From NCBI GenBank assembly GCA_963920705.1, contig OY987240.1, positions 6,288,766-6,352,765 of the forward strand: a DNA stretch of 64,000 nt. The letters are read 5' to 3'. Origin of the DNA: Odiellus spinosus (lineage: Eukaryota > Arthropoda > Arachnida > Opiliones > Phalangiidae). This document shows positions 1 through 9,644 of the stretch, one piece after another (the first letter of the stretch is position 1; each line of letters begins with the position of its first letter). Position numbers and translations under genes: made by a program. The notes under the pieces are model-generated. The model did not search any database, had not been told where the DNA came from, and saw only the letters and a program-made list of their open reading frames with translations.

Positions 1-3
1 TAA

Positions 4-76
4 GTATCTATGGTGTAGTGGTTATCACGTCCGCCTCACACGCGGAAGGACCCAGGTTCGAGACCTGGTAGGTACA
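4..76 (+). tRNA. tRNA-Val (CAC)
   Basis: Full cloverleaf. Acceptor GTATCTA pairs with TAGGTAC with one T-G wobble. T arm CCAGG/CCTGG is perfect and the anticodon loop is CTCACAC. Discriminator is A. Confidence 0.85.
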
Positions 77-153
77 ATGTTACACTTTAATTGAACTTCA
101 GTATTTTATGTCATTTTTGCTTTTATACAAGGTACAGTTTTAGCTGATGTTAA

Positions 154-226
154 GTATCTATGGTGTAGTGGTTATCACGTCCGCCTAACACGCGGAAGGA
201 CCCAGGTTCGAGCCCTGGTAGATACA
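154..226 (+). tRNA. tRNA-Val (AAC)
   Basis: Perfect acceptor (GTATCTA/TAGATAC), anticodon stem and T stem; loop CTAACAC. Preceded by an A-type 5' flank. One of the best-formed copies. Confidence 0.88.
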
Positions 227-303
227 ATGTTACACTATAATTGAACATTGGTATATTATGTCATTTTTGCTTTTATAAAAGATATACAACAGATAAAGCA
301 TAA

Positions 304-376
304 GTATCTATGGTGTAGTGGTTATCACGTACGCCTTACACGCGGAAGGACCCAGGTTCGAGCCCTGGTAGGTACA
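304..376 (+). tRNA. tRNA-Val (TAC)
   Basis: Loop CTTACAC; one mismatch in the anticodon stem (TACGC/GCGGA). Otherwise intact. B-type 5' flank. Confidence 0.78.
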
Positions 377-453
377 ATGTTAAACTTTCATTGAACTTCA
401 GTATTTTATGTCATTTTTGCTTTTATAAAAGGTATAGTAGTTTCTGACATTAA

Positions 454-526
454 GTATCTATGGTGTAGTGGTTATCACGTCCTCCTAACACGCGTAAGGA
501 CCCAGGTTCGAACCCTGGTAGATACA
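454..526 (+). tRNA. tRNA-Val (AAC), degenerate anticodon stem
   Basis: Anticodon stem TCCTC/GCGTA has two mismatches, while acceptor and T arms pair. Possibly a pseudogene. A-type flank. Confidence 0.6.
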
Positions 527-602
527 ATATTAAGATTTCATTGATCTTTGGTATTATATGTCATTTTGCTTTTATAAAAGGTACAGTACTTCCTGATCTT
601 AA

Positions 603-675
603 GTATCTATGGTGAAGTCGTTATCACGTCCGCCTAACACGCGGAAGGACCCAGGTTCGAGCCCTGGTAGGTACA
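603..675 (+). tRNA. tRNA-Val (AAC)
   Basis: Intact stems. A-box substitutions (GGTGAAGTCG) change the D loop. Confidence 0.75.
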
Positions 676-752
676 ATGTTACACTATAATTGAACTTTGA
701 TTTTTTATGTCATTTTTGCTTTTATAAAAGATATACAACAGATGAAGGATAA

Positions 753-825
753 GTATCTATGGTGTAGTGGTTATCACGTCCGCCTCACACGCGGAAGGAC
801 CCAGGTTCGAGACCTGGTAGGTACA
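753..825 (+). tRNA. tRNA-Val (CAC)
   Basis: Intact; tRNA body nearly identical to the copy at 4-76. B-type flank. Confidence 0.85.
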
Positions 826-902
826 ATGTTACACTTTAATTGAACTTCAGTATTTTATGTCATTTTTGCTTTTATAAAAGGTACAGTTTTAGCTGATGTT
901 AA

Positions 903-975
903 GTATCTATGGTGTAGTGGTTATCACGTCCGCCTAACACGCGGAAGGACCTAGGTTCGAGCCCTGGTAGATACA
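903..975 (+). tRNA. tRNA-Val (AAC)
   Basis: Perfect acceptor stem; T stem CTAGG/CCTGG with one wobble. A-type flank. Confidence 0.82.
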
Positions 976-1052
976 AAGTTAGGCTTTCATTGATCTTTGG
1001 TATTTTACGTCAGTTTTGCTTTTATAAAAGATAATCAACAAATGAAGCATAA

Positions 1053-1125
1053 GTAGCTATGGTGTAGTGGTTATCACGTCCGCCTTACACGCGGAAGGAC
1101 CCTGGTTCGAGCCCTGGTAGGTACA
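1053..1125 (+). tRNA. tRNA-Val (TAC), degenerate
   Basis: Acceptor GTAGCTA/TAGGTAC has a G-G mismatch and T stem CCTGG/CCTGG has a T-T mismatch. Likely weakened. Confidence 0.55.
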
Positions 1126-1202
1126 ATGTTGAACTATCATTGAACTTTGGTATTTTATGTCATTTTTGCTTTTATAAAAGATATACAACAGATGAAGGAT
1201 AA

Positions 1203-1275
1203 GTATCTATGGTGTAGTGGATATCACGTCCGCCTTACACGCGGAAGGACCAAGGTTCGAGCCCTGGTAGGTTCA
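1203..1275 (+). tRNA. tRNA-Val (TAC), degenerate
   Basis: The acceptor 3' strand ends TAGGTTC (T-T mismatch) and the T stem CAAGG has a mismatch. B-type flank. Confidence 0.5.
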
Positions 1276-1352
1276 ATGTTAAACTTTCATTGAACTTCAG
1301 TATTTTATGTCATTTTTGCTTTTATAAAAGGTACAGTACTTTCTGATCTTAA

Positions 1353-1425
1353 GTATCTATGGTGTAGTGGTTATCACGTCCGCCTAGCACGCGGAATGAC
1401 CTCGGTTCGAACCCTGGTAGATACA
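1353..1425 (+). tRNA. tRNA-Val-like with AGC (Ala) anticodon
   Basis: The anticodon loop reads CTAGCAC, so base 35 is G and the triplet is AGC. Acceptor stem is perfect; T stem CTCGG/CCTGG has a C-T mismatch. A-type flank, so probably derived from an AAC copy. There is no G3-U70 pair, the usual Ala identity element. Confidence 0.55.
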
Positions 1426-1502
1426 ATGTTATGATTTCATTGATCTTTGGTATTTTATGTCATTTTTGCTTTTATAAAAGGTACAGCACTTCCTGATCTT
1501 AG

Positions 1503-1575
1503 GTATCTATGGTGTAGTGGTTATCACGTCCGCCTCACACGCGGAAGGACCCAGGTTCGAGCCCTGGTAGGTACA
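1503..1575 (+). tRNA. tRNA-Val (CAC)
   Basis: Intact stems. Exceptional among CAC copies in having an A-type 5' flank. Confidence 0.83.
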
Positions 1576-1652
1576 ATGTTACACTATAATTGAACTTTGG
1601 TTTTTTATGTCATTTTTGCTTTTATAAAAGATATACAACAGATGAAGGTTAA

Positions 1653-1725
1653 GTATCTATGGTGTAGTGGTTATCACGTCCGCCTTACACGCGGAAGGAT
1701 CCAGGTTCGAGCCCTGGTAGATACA
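1653..1725 (+). tRNA. tRNA-Val (TAC)
   Basis: All stems pair; acceptor GTATCTA/TAGATAC is perfect. B-type flank. Confidence 0.86.
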
Positions 1726-1802
1726 ATGTTAAACTTTCATTGAACTTCAGTATTTTATACCATTTTTGCTTTTATAAAAGTTACAGTACTTCCTGATCTT
1801 AA

Positions 1803-1875
1803 GTGTGTATGGTGTAGTGGTTATCACGTCAGCCTAACACGCGGAAGGACCCAGGTCCGAGTCCTGGTAGGTATA
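1803..1875 (+). pseudogene. tRNA-Val (AAC) pseudogene-like
   Basis: Acceptor GTGTGTA/TAGGTAT pairs poorly, the anticodon stem reads TCAGC, and the B box is altered (GGTCCGAG). A close relative lies at 9052. Confidence 0.6.
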
Positions 1876-1952
1876 ATGTTAAACTTTAATTGAACTTCAG
1901 TATTTTATGTCATTTTTGCTTTTATAAAAGGTACAGTACTTCATGATCTTAA

Positions 1953-2025
1953 GTATCTATGCTGTAGTGGTTATCACGTCCGCCTAACACGCGGAATAAC
2001 CCAGGTTCGTGCCCTGGTAGATACA
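1953..2025 (+). tRNA. tRNA-Val (AAC)
   Basis: Stems pair; the A box carries a G10 to C change (TGCTGTAGTGG) and the T loop is TTCGTGC. Confidence 0.68.
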
Positions 2026-2102
2026 ATGTTAAGCTTTCATTGATCTTTGGTATTTTATGTCATTTTTGCTTTTATAAAAGGTACAGTACTTCCTGATCTT
2101 AA

Positions 2103-2174
2103 GTATCAATGGTGCAGTGGTTATCACGTCCGCCTAACATCGGAAGGACACAGGTTCGAGCCCTGGTAGGTACA
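2103..2174 (+). pseudogene. tRNA-Val (AAC) with 1-nt deletion
   Basis: One base is missing at the anticodon loop/3' stem (CTAACATCGG), and acceptor GTATCAA mispairs. Confidence 0.6.
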
Positions 2175-2251
2175 ATGTTAAGCTTTCATTGATCTTTGGT
2201 ATTTTACGTCAGTTTTGCTTTTATAAAAGATAAACAACAGGTGTAGCATAA

Positions 2252-2324
2252 GTATCTATGGTGTAGTGGTTATCACGTCCGCCTTACACGCGGAAGGAAC
2301 CAGGTTCGACCCCTGGTAGGTACA
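2252..2324 (+). tRNA. tRNA-Val (TAC)
   Basis: Intact stems apart from small loop changes (T loop TTCGACC). B-type flank. Confidence 0.8.
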
Positions 2325-2401
2325 ATGTTGAACTTTCATTGAACTTTGGTATTTTATGTCATTTTTGCTTTTATAAAAGATATACAACAGATGAACGATA
2401 A

Positions 2402-2474
2402 GTATCTATGGTGTAGTGGTTATCACGTCCGCCTTACACGCGGAAGGACCCAGGTTCGAGCCCTGGTAGGTACA
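2402..2474 (+). tRNA. tRNA-Val (TAC)
   Basis: Intact. This unit and the one at 2552 are identical across the tRNA and most of the spacer, indicating very recent duplication. Confidence 0.87.
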
Positions 2475-2551
2475 ATGTTGAACTTTCATTGAACTTTGGT
2501 ATTTTATGTCATTTTTGCTTTTATAAAAGATATACAACAGATGAACGATAA

Positions 2552-2624
2552 GTATCTATGGTGTAGTGGTTATCACGTCCGCCTTACACGCGGAAGGACC
2601 CAGGTTCGAGCCCTGGTAGGTACA
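2552..2624 (+). tRNA. tRNA-Val (TAC)
   Basis: Intact; duplicate of the preceding unit. Confidence 0.87.
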
Positions 2625-2701
2625 ATGTTGAACTTTCATTGAACTTTGGTATTTTATGTCATTTTTGCTTTTATAAAAGATATACAACAGATGGAGGATA
2701 A

Positions 2702-2774
2702 GTATCTATGGTGTAGTGGTTATCACGTCCGCCTTACACGCGGAAGGACCCAGGTTCGAGCCCTGGTATGTACA
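2702..2774 (+). tRNA. tRNA-Val (TAC)
   Basis: Acceptor 3' strand TATGTAC gives one C-T mismatch; otherwise intact. Confidence 0.72.
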
Positions 2775-2851
2775 ATGTTAAACTTTCATTGAACTTCAGT
2801 ATTTTATGTCTTTTTTGCTTTTATAAAAGGTACAGTACTTCCTGATCTTAA

Positions 2852-2924
2852 GTATCTATGGTTTAGTGGTTATCACGTCCGCCTAACACGCGGAAGGACC
2901 CAGGTTCAAGCCCTGGTAGGTACA
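2852..2924 (+). tRNA. tRNA-Val (AAC)
   Basis: Stems pair. The A box has G12 to T (GGTTTAGTGG) and the T loop is TTCAAGC. A-type flank. Confidence 0.72.
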
Positions 2925-2996
2925 ATGTTACAGTATAATTGAAATTTGGTTTGTCATTTTTGCTTTTATAAAAGATATACAACAGATGAATGATAA

Positions 2997-3069
2997 GTAT
3001 ATATGGTGTAGTGGTTATCACGTCCGCCTCACACGCGGAAGGACCCAGGTTCGAGACCTGGTAGGTACA
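2997..3069 (+). tRNA. tRNA-Val (CAC)
   Basis: Acceptor GTATATA/TAGGTAC has one mismatch; other arms are intact. B-type flank. Confidence 0.75.
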
Positions 3070-3146
3070 ATGTTAAACTTTAATTGAACTTTGGTTTTTT
3101 ATGTCATTTTTGCTTTTATAAAAGATATACAACAGATGAAGGATAA

Positions 3147-3219
3147 GTATCTATGGTGTAGTGGTTATCACGTCCGCCTTACACGCGGAAGGATCCAGGT
3201 TCGAGCCCTGGTAGGTACA
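3147..3219 (+). tRNA. tRNA-Val (TAC)
   Basis: Intact stems; last complete unit before the 5.2 kb interruption. Confidence 0.85.
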
Positions 3220-3638
3220 ATGTTAATTTTTCATTGAACTTCAGTATTTTATATCATTTTTGCTTTTATAAAAGTTACAGTACTTCCTGATCTTAAGTAT
3301 TCTTAGAACCCGGTAGGGTTCTATGTATTGGGCCCATCATCATCTGTAATGTTATTTTGATTTCCTTAAAAAAATGGACCTTTAGCCAATCAGAACGCTC
3401 CATTTCCCCATTGAAATAACATTAAAATCGACTCTTTCGAGGACATGTCCCTTGCATCGCAGAACTAAAAGAGGAATTATTTGTTACGGTTAAAATCAAT
3501 TTTAAGTGGTAGAGCAAGGTTCGAATGTTGAACTTTTCAAGTTTCATTTAAAAATATTAAGTCTAAGTATTTTAAAATTAATTCTGAAGTTGACCCTTTT
3601 TTTGGTACTTAGCTGGTTTCTCGCATGGCCAAATTCGT

Positions 3639-4141
3639 AATGTTATTCTATGGGATTTGGTTTTTTGAAAGTGGCTTACCTTTCAGATTTATTTTCTAAT
3701 ACTTCCGGATATTTTTCAGACTTGGATTTTCCGTGTGGTATGAATTAAGTTTCGAGCTTCATTTTAAGACTAATTTCATAATTTTACACCGATTAGTTGG
3801 CCCACAGTCTATTCATGAAAACGGAGGAAAAAGTAAGGCGGAGAAATAGATTCGCCAAAAACCTAAGCCTAATTTGACAAATTAGGCTTAGGTTTTATAT
3901 GGCTTTTTAAAATCACGAGCACGAGCGCGCGCGCTAAATTTGGAGGCTATGGGTATTGAACTCTAATGACTTAATTTCTCCTTCTTCATATTTTTGCCGT
4001 TTATAGACTGTGACCAAACTAATCGGGATAAAATTATGAAATTAGTCTTAAAATAAAGCCTGTAAAATATTTGGAAGCATTAGAAAATAAATCTGAAAGG
4101 TAAGTCTCTTGCAAAAAATCTAAATCTCATAGAATAACATT
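3639..4141. repeat. Fold-back (inverted repeat) of about 500 bp
   Basis: AATGTTATTCTATG at 3639 recurs inverted at 4128-4141, and homology continues inward on both sides with scattered mismatches (for example TTTCAGATTTATTTTCTAA). The centre is a tight hairpin at about 3857-3895, AACCTAAGCCTAATTTG against its complement. Resembles a MITE or fold-back element. Confidence 0.8.
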
Positions 4142-4224
4142 AATTTTCAATTTCTCCGCCTTAAAAGTACTCTCCTTTTTAAAAATGAGTGAAATTCCGA
4201 ACGACTTGCCATTCCGAACGGCAA

Positions 4225-6779
4225 TAAGGAAGGTATTAACATCAAAAATAATGAAAAAATTAATTGGAATTTGGTTTAAAGGGCAATGGGGAAAATATAA
4301 AGATTTCGCTGCGGCTGTCGGAGGTATTAACATCAAAATTGCTGAAATAATTAATTTAAATTTGGTTTAAAGGGCAATGGGGAAAATATAAAGATTTCAC
4401 TGCGGCTGTCGGAGGTATTAACATCAAAATTGATGAAAAATTTAATTTAAATTTGGTTTAAAGGGCAATGGTTAAAATATAATGATTTCGCTGCGGCTCT
4501 CGGAGGTATTAACATCAAAATCGATGAAAAAATTCATTTTAATTGGGTTTAAAGGGCAATGGGGAAAATATAATGATTTCGCTGCGGCTGTCGGAGGTAT
4601 TAACATAAAAAATTATGAAAAAAATAATTTTAATTGGGATTAAAGGGCACTGGTAAAAATGTAGAGATTTGACTGGAATCAAGTGCGGCTGCCGCAGCTA
4701 TTAACATCAAAAATTATGGAAAAATTAATTTTAATTGGGATTAAAGGGCACTGGTAAAAATGTAGAGATTTTACTGAATCGAGTGCGGCTCCCCCAGCTA
4801 TTAACATCAAAAATAATGTAAAAATTAATTTTAATTGGGATTAAAGGGCAATGTTAAAATGTAGAGATTTGACTGAATCAAGTGCGGCTGCCCCAGGTAT
4901 TAACATCAAAAATAATGTAAAAATTTTTTTTAATTGGAATTAAAGGGCAATGGTAAAAATGTAGAGATTTGACTGAATCAAGTGCGGCTGCCCCAGCTAT
5001 TATCTTCAAAAATAATGTAAAAATTAATTTTAATTGGGATTAAAGGGCAATGGTAAAAATGTAGAGATTTGACTGAATCAAGTGCGGCTGCCGCAGCTAT
5101 TAACATCAAAAATAATGAAAAAAATAATTTTAATTGGGATTAAAGGGCAATGGTAAAAATGTAGAGATTTTACTGAATCAAGTGCGGCTGCCCTAGCTAT
5201 TAACATCAAAAATAATGAAAAAATTAATTTTAATTGGGATTAAAGGGCACTGGTAAAAATGTAGAGGTTTGACTGAATCAAGTGAGGCTGCCCCAGCTAT
5301 TAACATCAAAAATAATGAAAAAATAAATTTTAATTGGGATTAAAGGGCACTGGTAAAAATGTTGAAATTTGACTGAATCAAGTGAGGCTGCCCCAGCTAT
5401 TAACATCAAAAATTGTGAAATAATTAATTTTAATTGGGTTTAAAGGGCAATGGTAAAAATGTAGAGATCTGACTGAATCAAGTGTGGCTGCCCCAGCTGT
5501 TAACATCAAAAATTGTGAAAAAAATCATTTTAATTGGGTTTAAAGGGCAATGGTAAAAATGTAGAGATCTGGCTGAATCAAGTGCGGCTGCCGCAGCTGT
5601 TAACATCAAAAATTGTGAAAAAATTAATTTTAATTGGGTTTAAAGGGCAATGGTAAAAATTTAGAGATCTGACTGAATCAAGTGAGGTTGCCCCAGCTAT
5701 TAACATCAAAAATTATGAAAAAGTTAATTTTAATTGGGATTAAAGGGCAATGGTAAAAATGTAGAGATTTGACTGAATCAAGTGCGGCTGCCCCAGCTAT
5801 TAACATCAAAAATAATGTAAAAATTAATTTTAATTGGGATTAAAGGGCAATGGTAAAAATGTAGAGATTTGACTGAATCAAGTGCGGCTGCCCCAGCTAT
5901 TAACATCAAAAATAATGTAAAAATTAATTTTAATTGGGATTAAAGGGCAATGGTAAAAATGTAGAGATTTGACTGAATCAAGTGCGGCTGCCGGAGGTAT
6001 TACCATCAAAAATTATGAAAAAATTAATCTTAATTGGGATTAAAGGGCAATGTTAAAATGTAGGGATTTGACTGAATCAAGTGCGGCTCCCCCAGCTATT
6101 AACATCAAAAATAATGTAAAAAAATTTTTAAATTGGAATTAAAGGGCAATGGTAAAAATGTAGAGATTTGACTGAATCAAGTGCGGCTGCCGCAGCTATT
6201 AACATAAAAAATAATGAAAAAATTAATTTTAATTGGGATTAAAGGGCAATGGTAAAAATGTAGAGATTTGACTGAATCAAGTGCGGCTGCCCCAGCTATT
6301 AACGTAAAAAATAATTAAAAAATTAATTTTAATTGGGATTAAAGGGCAATGGTAAAAATGTAGAGATTTGACTGAATCAAGTGCGGCTGCCCCAGCTATT
6401 AACATCAAAAATAATGAAAAAATTAATTTTAATTGGGATGAAAGGGCAATGTTAAAATGTAGAGATTTGACTGAATCAAGTGCGGCTGCCGCAGCTATTA
6501 ACATCAAAAATAATGTAAAAACTTATTTTAATTGGAATTAAAAGGCAATGGTAAAAATGTAGAGATTTGACTGAATCAAGTGCGGCTGCCCCAGCTATTA
6601 ACATCAAAAATAATGAAAAAATTAATTTTAATTGGGATTAAAGGGCAATGGTAAAAATGTAGAGATTTGACTGAATCAAGTGCGGCTGCCGCAGCTATTA
6701 ACATTTAAAATTATGAAAAAATTAATTTTAATTGGGTTTAAAGGGCAATGGTAAAAATGTAGAGATTTGACTGAATCAC
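4225..6779 (+). repeat. 92/100-bp tandem satellite, about 27 units
   Basis: Landmark TTAAAGGGCAATGG recurs every 100 bp from about 4640 (for example 5041, 5141, 5241). The first units are a 92-bp variant carrying GCGGCTGTCGGAGGTATTAA instead of GCGGCTGCCCCAGCTATTAA. Units differ by a few percent, so this array is older than the 20-bp satellite. The 61- to 76-codon ORFs here follow the repeat period and are not genes. Confidence 0.92.
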
Positions 6780-6843
6780 TTTTTAAAGGGCTAGTCTTTT
6801 AATATAGAAGTTAACACTTTCGTGTTAGACTGAAGTGACAGAT

Positions 6844-8462
6844 ATTATATCAAAAATGTCTTTGCGAACAAAGACCAGAAGGACATGTTATGGCCTTGAA
6901 TGTCTGAAGTGACAGATATTATATCAAAAATGTCTTTGCGAACAAAGACCCAGAAGGACATGTTATGGCCTTGAATGTCTGAAGTGACAGATATTTAATT
7001 TTCTTTTAAAACATTAAATTTAAATACAATTAAATTTTCTTTTAAAACATGAAATTTAAATACAATTAGATTTTCTTTTAAAACGAAATTTAAATATAAT
7101 CACAATCTGGCACGATTTAGAGTTTCAAATTTCAATACAACTGATTTTATTCACTCGGAAATATTTAAGAAAAACATAACAGACGATTTTCTCCCATTGA
7201 CGCTTAACATTAAATTTCGCTTGATTATTTTTCAGGGATTACGTGTCAAACAAAACGAAACTTTTCGTTCGATAGAAAAATATACTTAATTTAGCTTTGG
7301 CTTTAGGCATAGACTCAAAGTTCTATGATCTGATCTCATACCTTAGTTGGATAATGTTTTCTATGGATAATGCTTTATTATAACTCTTCGACTTTAGTCG
7401 AGGCAATTCGTTCATGTTAGCTTATGAATGCTTATCAAGGAATTTAAAGGGAAAAAAATTCCCCATATTTTAATTTTTAATCTAGGTTGCAAACGAACAA
7501 ACCTAATCCATGGATAATGTTTTATTACAACTCCTCGACTTTAGTCGAGGCAATTCGTTCATGTTAGCTTACGGATGCTTATACGAGGAATTTAAAGGGA
7601 ATAAAAATTCCCCATATTTTAATTTTTAATTTGGATTGCAAACGAACAAACCTAATCCATGGATAATGTTTTTTTTTATAACTCCTAATAACTAATTAGT
7701 GGTCCCTTATGGAAATCATCATTTTAATTGTACGGTTTTAATGAAAAGAAAAATGAAAGTATTACAATTTATTTAAAAACCTTATCCGCTCTAAAATTCG
7801 TCGCTTTGAAATTCTCTTCCCTCGCGCGCGCAATATAGCTTTGAAAGTACAAATTGTTATGGTTTGCGTCGTCTGCTAAGTTAGAAAAGAAGGTGACTTT
7901 AAACGGGCTTTAAAAAACACATTTCCCTTTATCATATACCCATTCCAATAAACCGGCGAGTATTTTTAACGATCCGTTCAATTGCGAGTCGTGGAAATTC
8001 GGGTTAAACTAAGAAAACATAAAGTGGACTCGCGTTATACTGAAAAATAACAGTTCAATACACGTTTTCCCTGAAAAATAATCAAGCGAAATTTAATGTT
8101 AAGCGTCAATGGGAGAAAATCGTCTGTTATGTTTTTCTTAAATATTTCCGAGTGAATAAAATCAGTTGTATTGAAATTTGAAACTCTAAATCGTGCCAGA
8201 TTGTGATTATATTTAAATTTCGTTTTAAAAGAAAATCTAATTGTATTTAAATTTCATGTTTTAAAAGAAAATTTAATTGTATTTAAATTTAATGTTTTAA
8301 AAGAAAATTAAATATCTGTCACTTCAGACATTCAAGGCCATAACATGTCCTTCTGGGTCTTTGTTCGCAAAGACATTTTTGATATAATATCTGTCACTTC
8401 AGACATTCAAGGCCATAACATGTCCTTCTGGTCTTTGTTCGCAAAGACATTTTTGATATAAT
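6844..8462. mobile_element. Long fold-back element with ~400-bp arms
   Basis: Left arm 6844-7246 is nearly perfectly inverted at about 8066-8462. The outer part of each arm is a ~70-bp direct duplication (motif GACATGTTATGGCCTTGAATG on the left, complement on the right). The 820-bp centre contains its own direct repeat (AACTCCTCGACTTTAGTCGA near 7385 and 7520) and no convincing ORF. The right arm is slightly shorter than the left and abuts the tRNA at CTATGG. Confidence 0.85.
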
Positions 8463-8601
8463 CTATGGTGTAGTGGTTATCACGTCAGCCTAACACGCGG
8501 AAGGACCCAGGTCCGAGTGCTGGTAGGTACAATGTTGAGCTATCTTTGGTATTTTATGTCATTTTTGCTTTTATAAAAGATATACAACGGATGAAGTATA
8601 A

Positions 8602-8674
8602 GTAGCTATGGCGTAGTGGTTATCACGTCCGCCTCACACGCGGAAGGACTCATGTTCGAGACCTGGTAGGTATA
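8602..8674 (+). pseudogene. tRNA-Val (CAC) degenerate copy
   Basis: Acceptor GTAGCTA/TAGGTAT and T stem TCATG/CCTGG both mispair. Confidence 0.55.
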
Positions 8675-8751
8675 ATGTTAAACTTTAATTGAACTTCAGT
8701 ATTTTATGTCATTTTTGCTTTTATAAAAGTTACAGTACTTCATGATCTTAA

Positions 8752-8824
8752 GTGTCTATGGTGTAGTGGTTATCACGTCCGCCTAACACGCGGAAGGACC
8801 AAGGTTCGAGCCCTGGTAGGTGCA
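8752..8824 (+). tRNA. tRNA-Val (AAC), weakened
   Basis: Acceptor GTGTCTA/TAGGTGC pairs only with several wobbles, and T stem CAAGG/CCTGG has one mismatch. A-type flank. Confidence 0.55.
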
Positions 8825-8901
8825 ATGTTACACTATAATTGAACTTTGGTTTTTTATGTCATTTTTGCTTTTATAAAAGATATACAACAGATGAAGGTTA
8901 A

Positions 8902-8974
8902 GTATCTATGGTGTAGTGGTTATCACGTCCGCCTTACACGCGGAAGGATCCAGGTTCGAGCCCTGGTAGGTACA
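8902..8974 (+). tRNA. tRNA-Val (TAC)
   Basis: All stems intact; B-type flank. Confidence 0.86.
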
Positions 8975-9051
8975 ATGTTAAACTTTCATTGAACTTCAGT
9001 ATTTTATACCATTTTTGCTTTTATAAAAGTTACAGTACTTCCTGATCTTAA

Positions 9052-9115
9052 GTGTGTATGGTGTAGTGGTTATCACGTCAGCCTAACACGCGGAAGGTCC
9101 GAGTCCTGGTAGGTA
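9052..9115 (+). pseudogene. tRNA-Val (AAC) with internal deletion
   Basis: About ten bases are lost between variable loop and T arm (CGGAAGGTCCGAGTCCTGG), removing most of the B box. Confidence 0.75.
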
Positions 9116-9194
9116 TAATGTTAAACTTTAATTGAACTTCAGTATTTTATGTCATTTTTGCTTTTATAAAAGGTACAGTACTTCATGATCTTAA

Positions 9195-9267
9195 GTATCT
9201 ATGGTGTAGTGGTTATCACGTCCGCCTAACACGCGGAATTAACCAGGTTCGTGCCCTGGTAGATACA
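9195..9267 (+). tRNA. tRNA-Val (AAC)
   Basis: Stems intact; variable loop and T loop (TTCGTGC) have substitutions shared with 1953-2025. Confidence 0.72.
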
Positions 9268-9344
9268 ATGTTAAGCTTTCATTGATGTTTGGTATTTTAT
9301 GTCATTTTTGCTTTTGTAAAAGGTACAGTACTTTCTGATCTTAA

Positions 9345-9417
9345 GTATCTATGGTGTAGTGGTTATATCGTCCGCCTAACACGCGGAAGGACCCAGGTTC
9401 GAGCCCTGGTAGATATA
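9345..9417 (+). tRNA. tRNA-Val (AAC)
   Basis: Terminal acceptor pair is G-T; D-arm 3' side reads TATATCG. Otherwise intact. Confidence 0.7.
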
Positions 9418-9494
9418 ATGTTAAGATTTCATTGAACTTCTGTATTTTATGTCATTTTTGCTTTTATAAAAGGTACAGTACTTTCTGATCTTAA

Positions 9495-9567
9495 GTATCT
9501 ATGGTGTAGTGGTTATATCGTCCGCGTAACACGCGGAAGGACCCAGGTTCGAGCCCTGGTAGATACA
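9495..9567 (+). tRNA. tRNA-Val (AAC)
   Basis: Acceptor and T arms perfect; base 32 is G instead of C and the D arm reads TATATCG. Confidence 0.7.
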
Positions 9568-9644
9568 ATGCTAAACTTTTATTGAACTTCAGTATTTTAT
9601 GTCATATTTGCTTTTATAAAAGGTACAGTACTAGCTGATCTTAA

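Larger units (their letters stand above)
1..3300 (+). repeat. Tandem array of tRNA-Val-like units, + strand block 1
   Basis: Twenty-two head-to-tail units of about 150 bp plus the first four bases of a twenty-third. Each unit is a 72-nt tRNA body plus A73, then a spacer with a T5 run (ATGTCATTTTTGC) about 45 nt after the tRNA, a TATA-like motif (TTTTATAAAAG) about 30 nt before the next tRNA, and a 22-nt 5' flank. The cloverleaf is clear: acceptor GTATCTA with TAGATAC or TAGGTAC, A box TGGTGTAGTGG, anticodon stem TCCGC/GCGGA, B box GGTTCGAGCCC. Anticodons vary among AAC, TAC and CAC. Two 5' flank types alternate: type A contains GTACAGTACTTCCTGATCTT and type B contains ATATACAACAGATGAAGGAT. 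Which copies are transcribed cannot be told from sequence. Confidence 0.93.
3301..8462. mobile_element. Composite insertion inside a tRNA: fold-back + satellite + fold-back
   Basis: A 5162-bp foreign block bounded by the two parts of one tRNA. In order it holds about 340 bp of unassigned sequence (a short hairpin AGAACCC/GGGTTCT at 3304-3321), fold-back 3639-4141, tandem satellite 4225-6779 and long fold-back 6844-8462. I see no longer target duplication; the right junction shares only AT with the tRNA. No ORF in it looks like a protein gene; the short ORFs follow the satellite period. Confidence 0.75.
3297..8530 (+). pseudogene. tRNA-Val (AAC) split by a 5.2-kb insertion
   Basis: Bases 1-4 (GTAT, 3297-3300) and bases 5-72 (8463-8530, starting CTATGGTGTAGTGG) form one tRNA with an A-type 5' flank. 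The block 3301-8462 lies between them. The 3' part also has an anticodon-stem mismatch and an altered B box. Confidence 0.8.

Noticed and set aside
1..3300. tRNA-derived SINE cluster
   Set aside because: Units are strictly head-to-tail at one period, with whole cloverleafs and a shared spacer. There is no tRNA-unrelated body, A tail or target duplication per unit.
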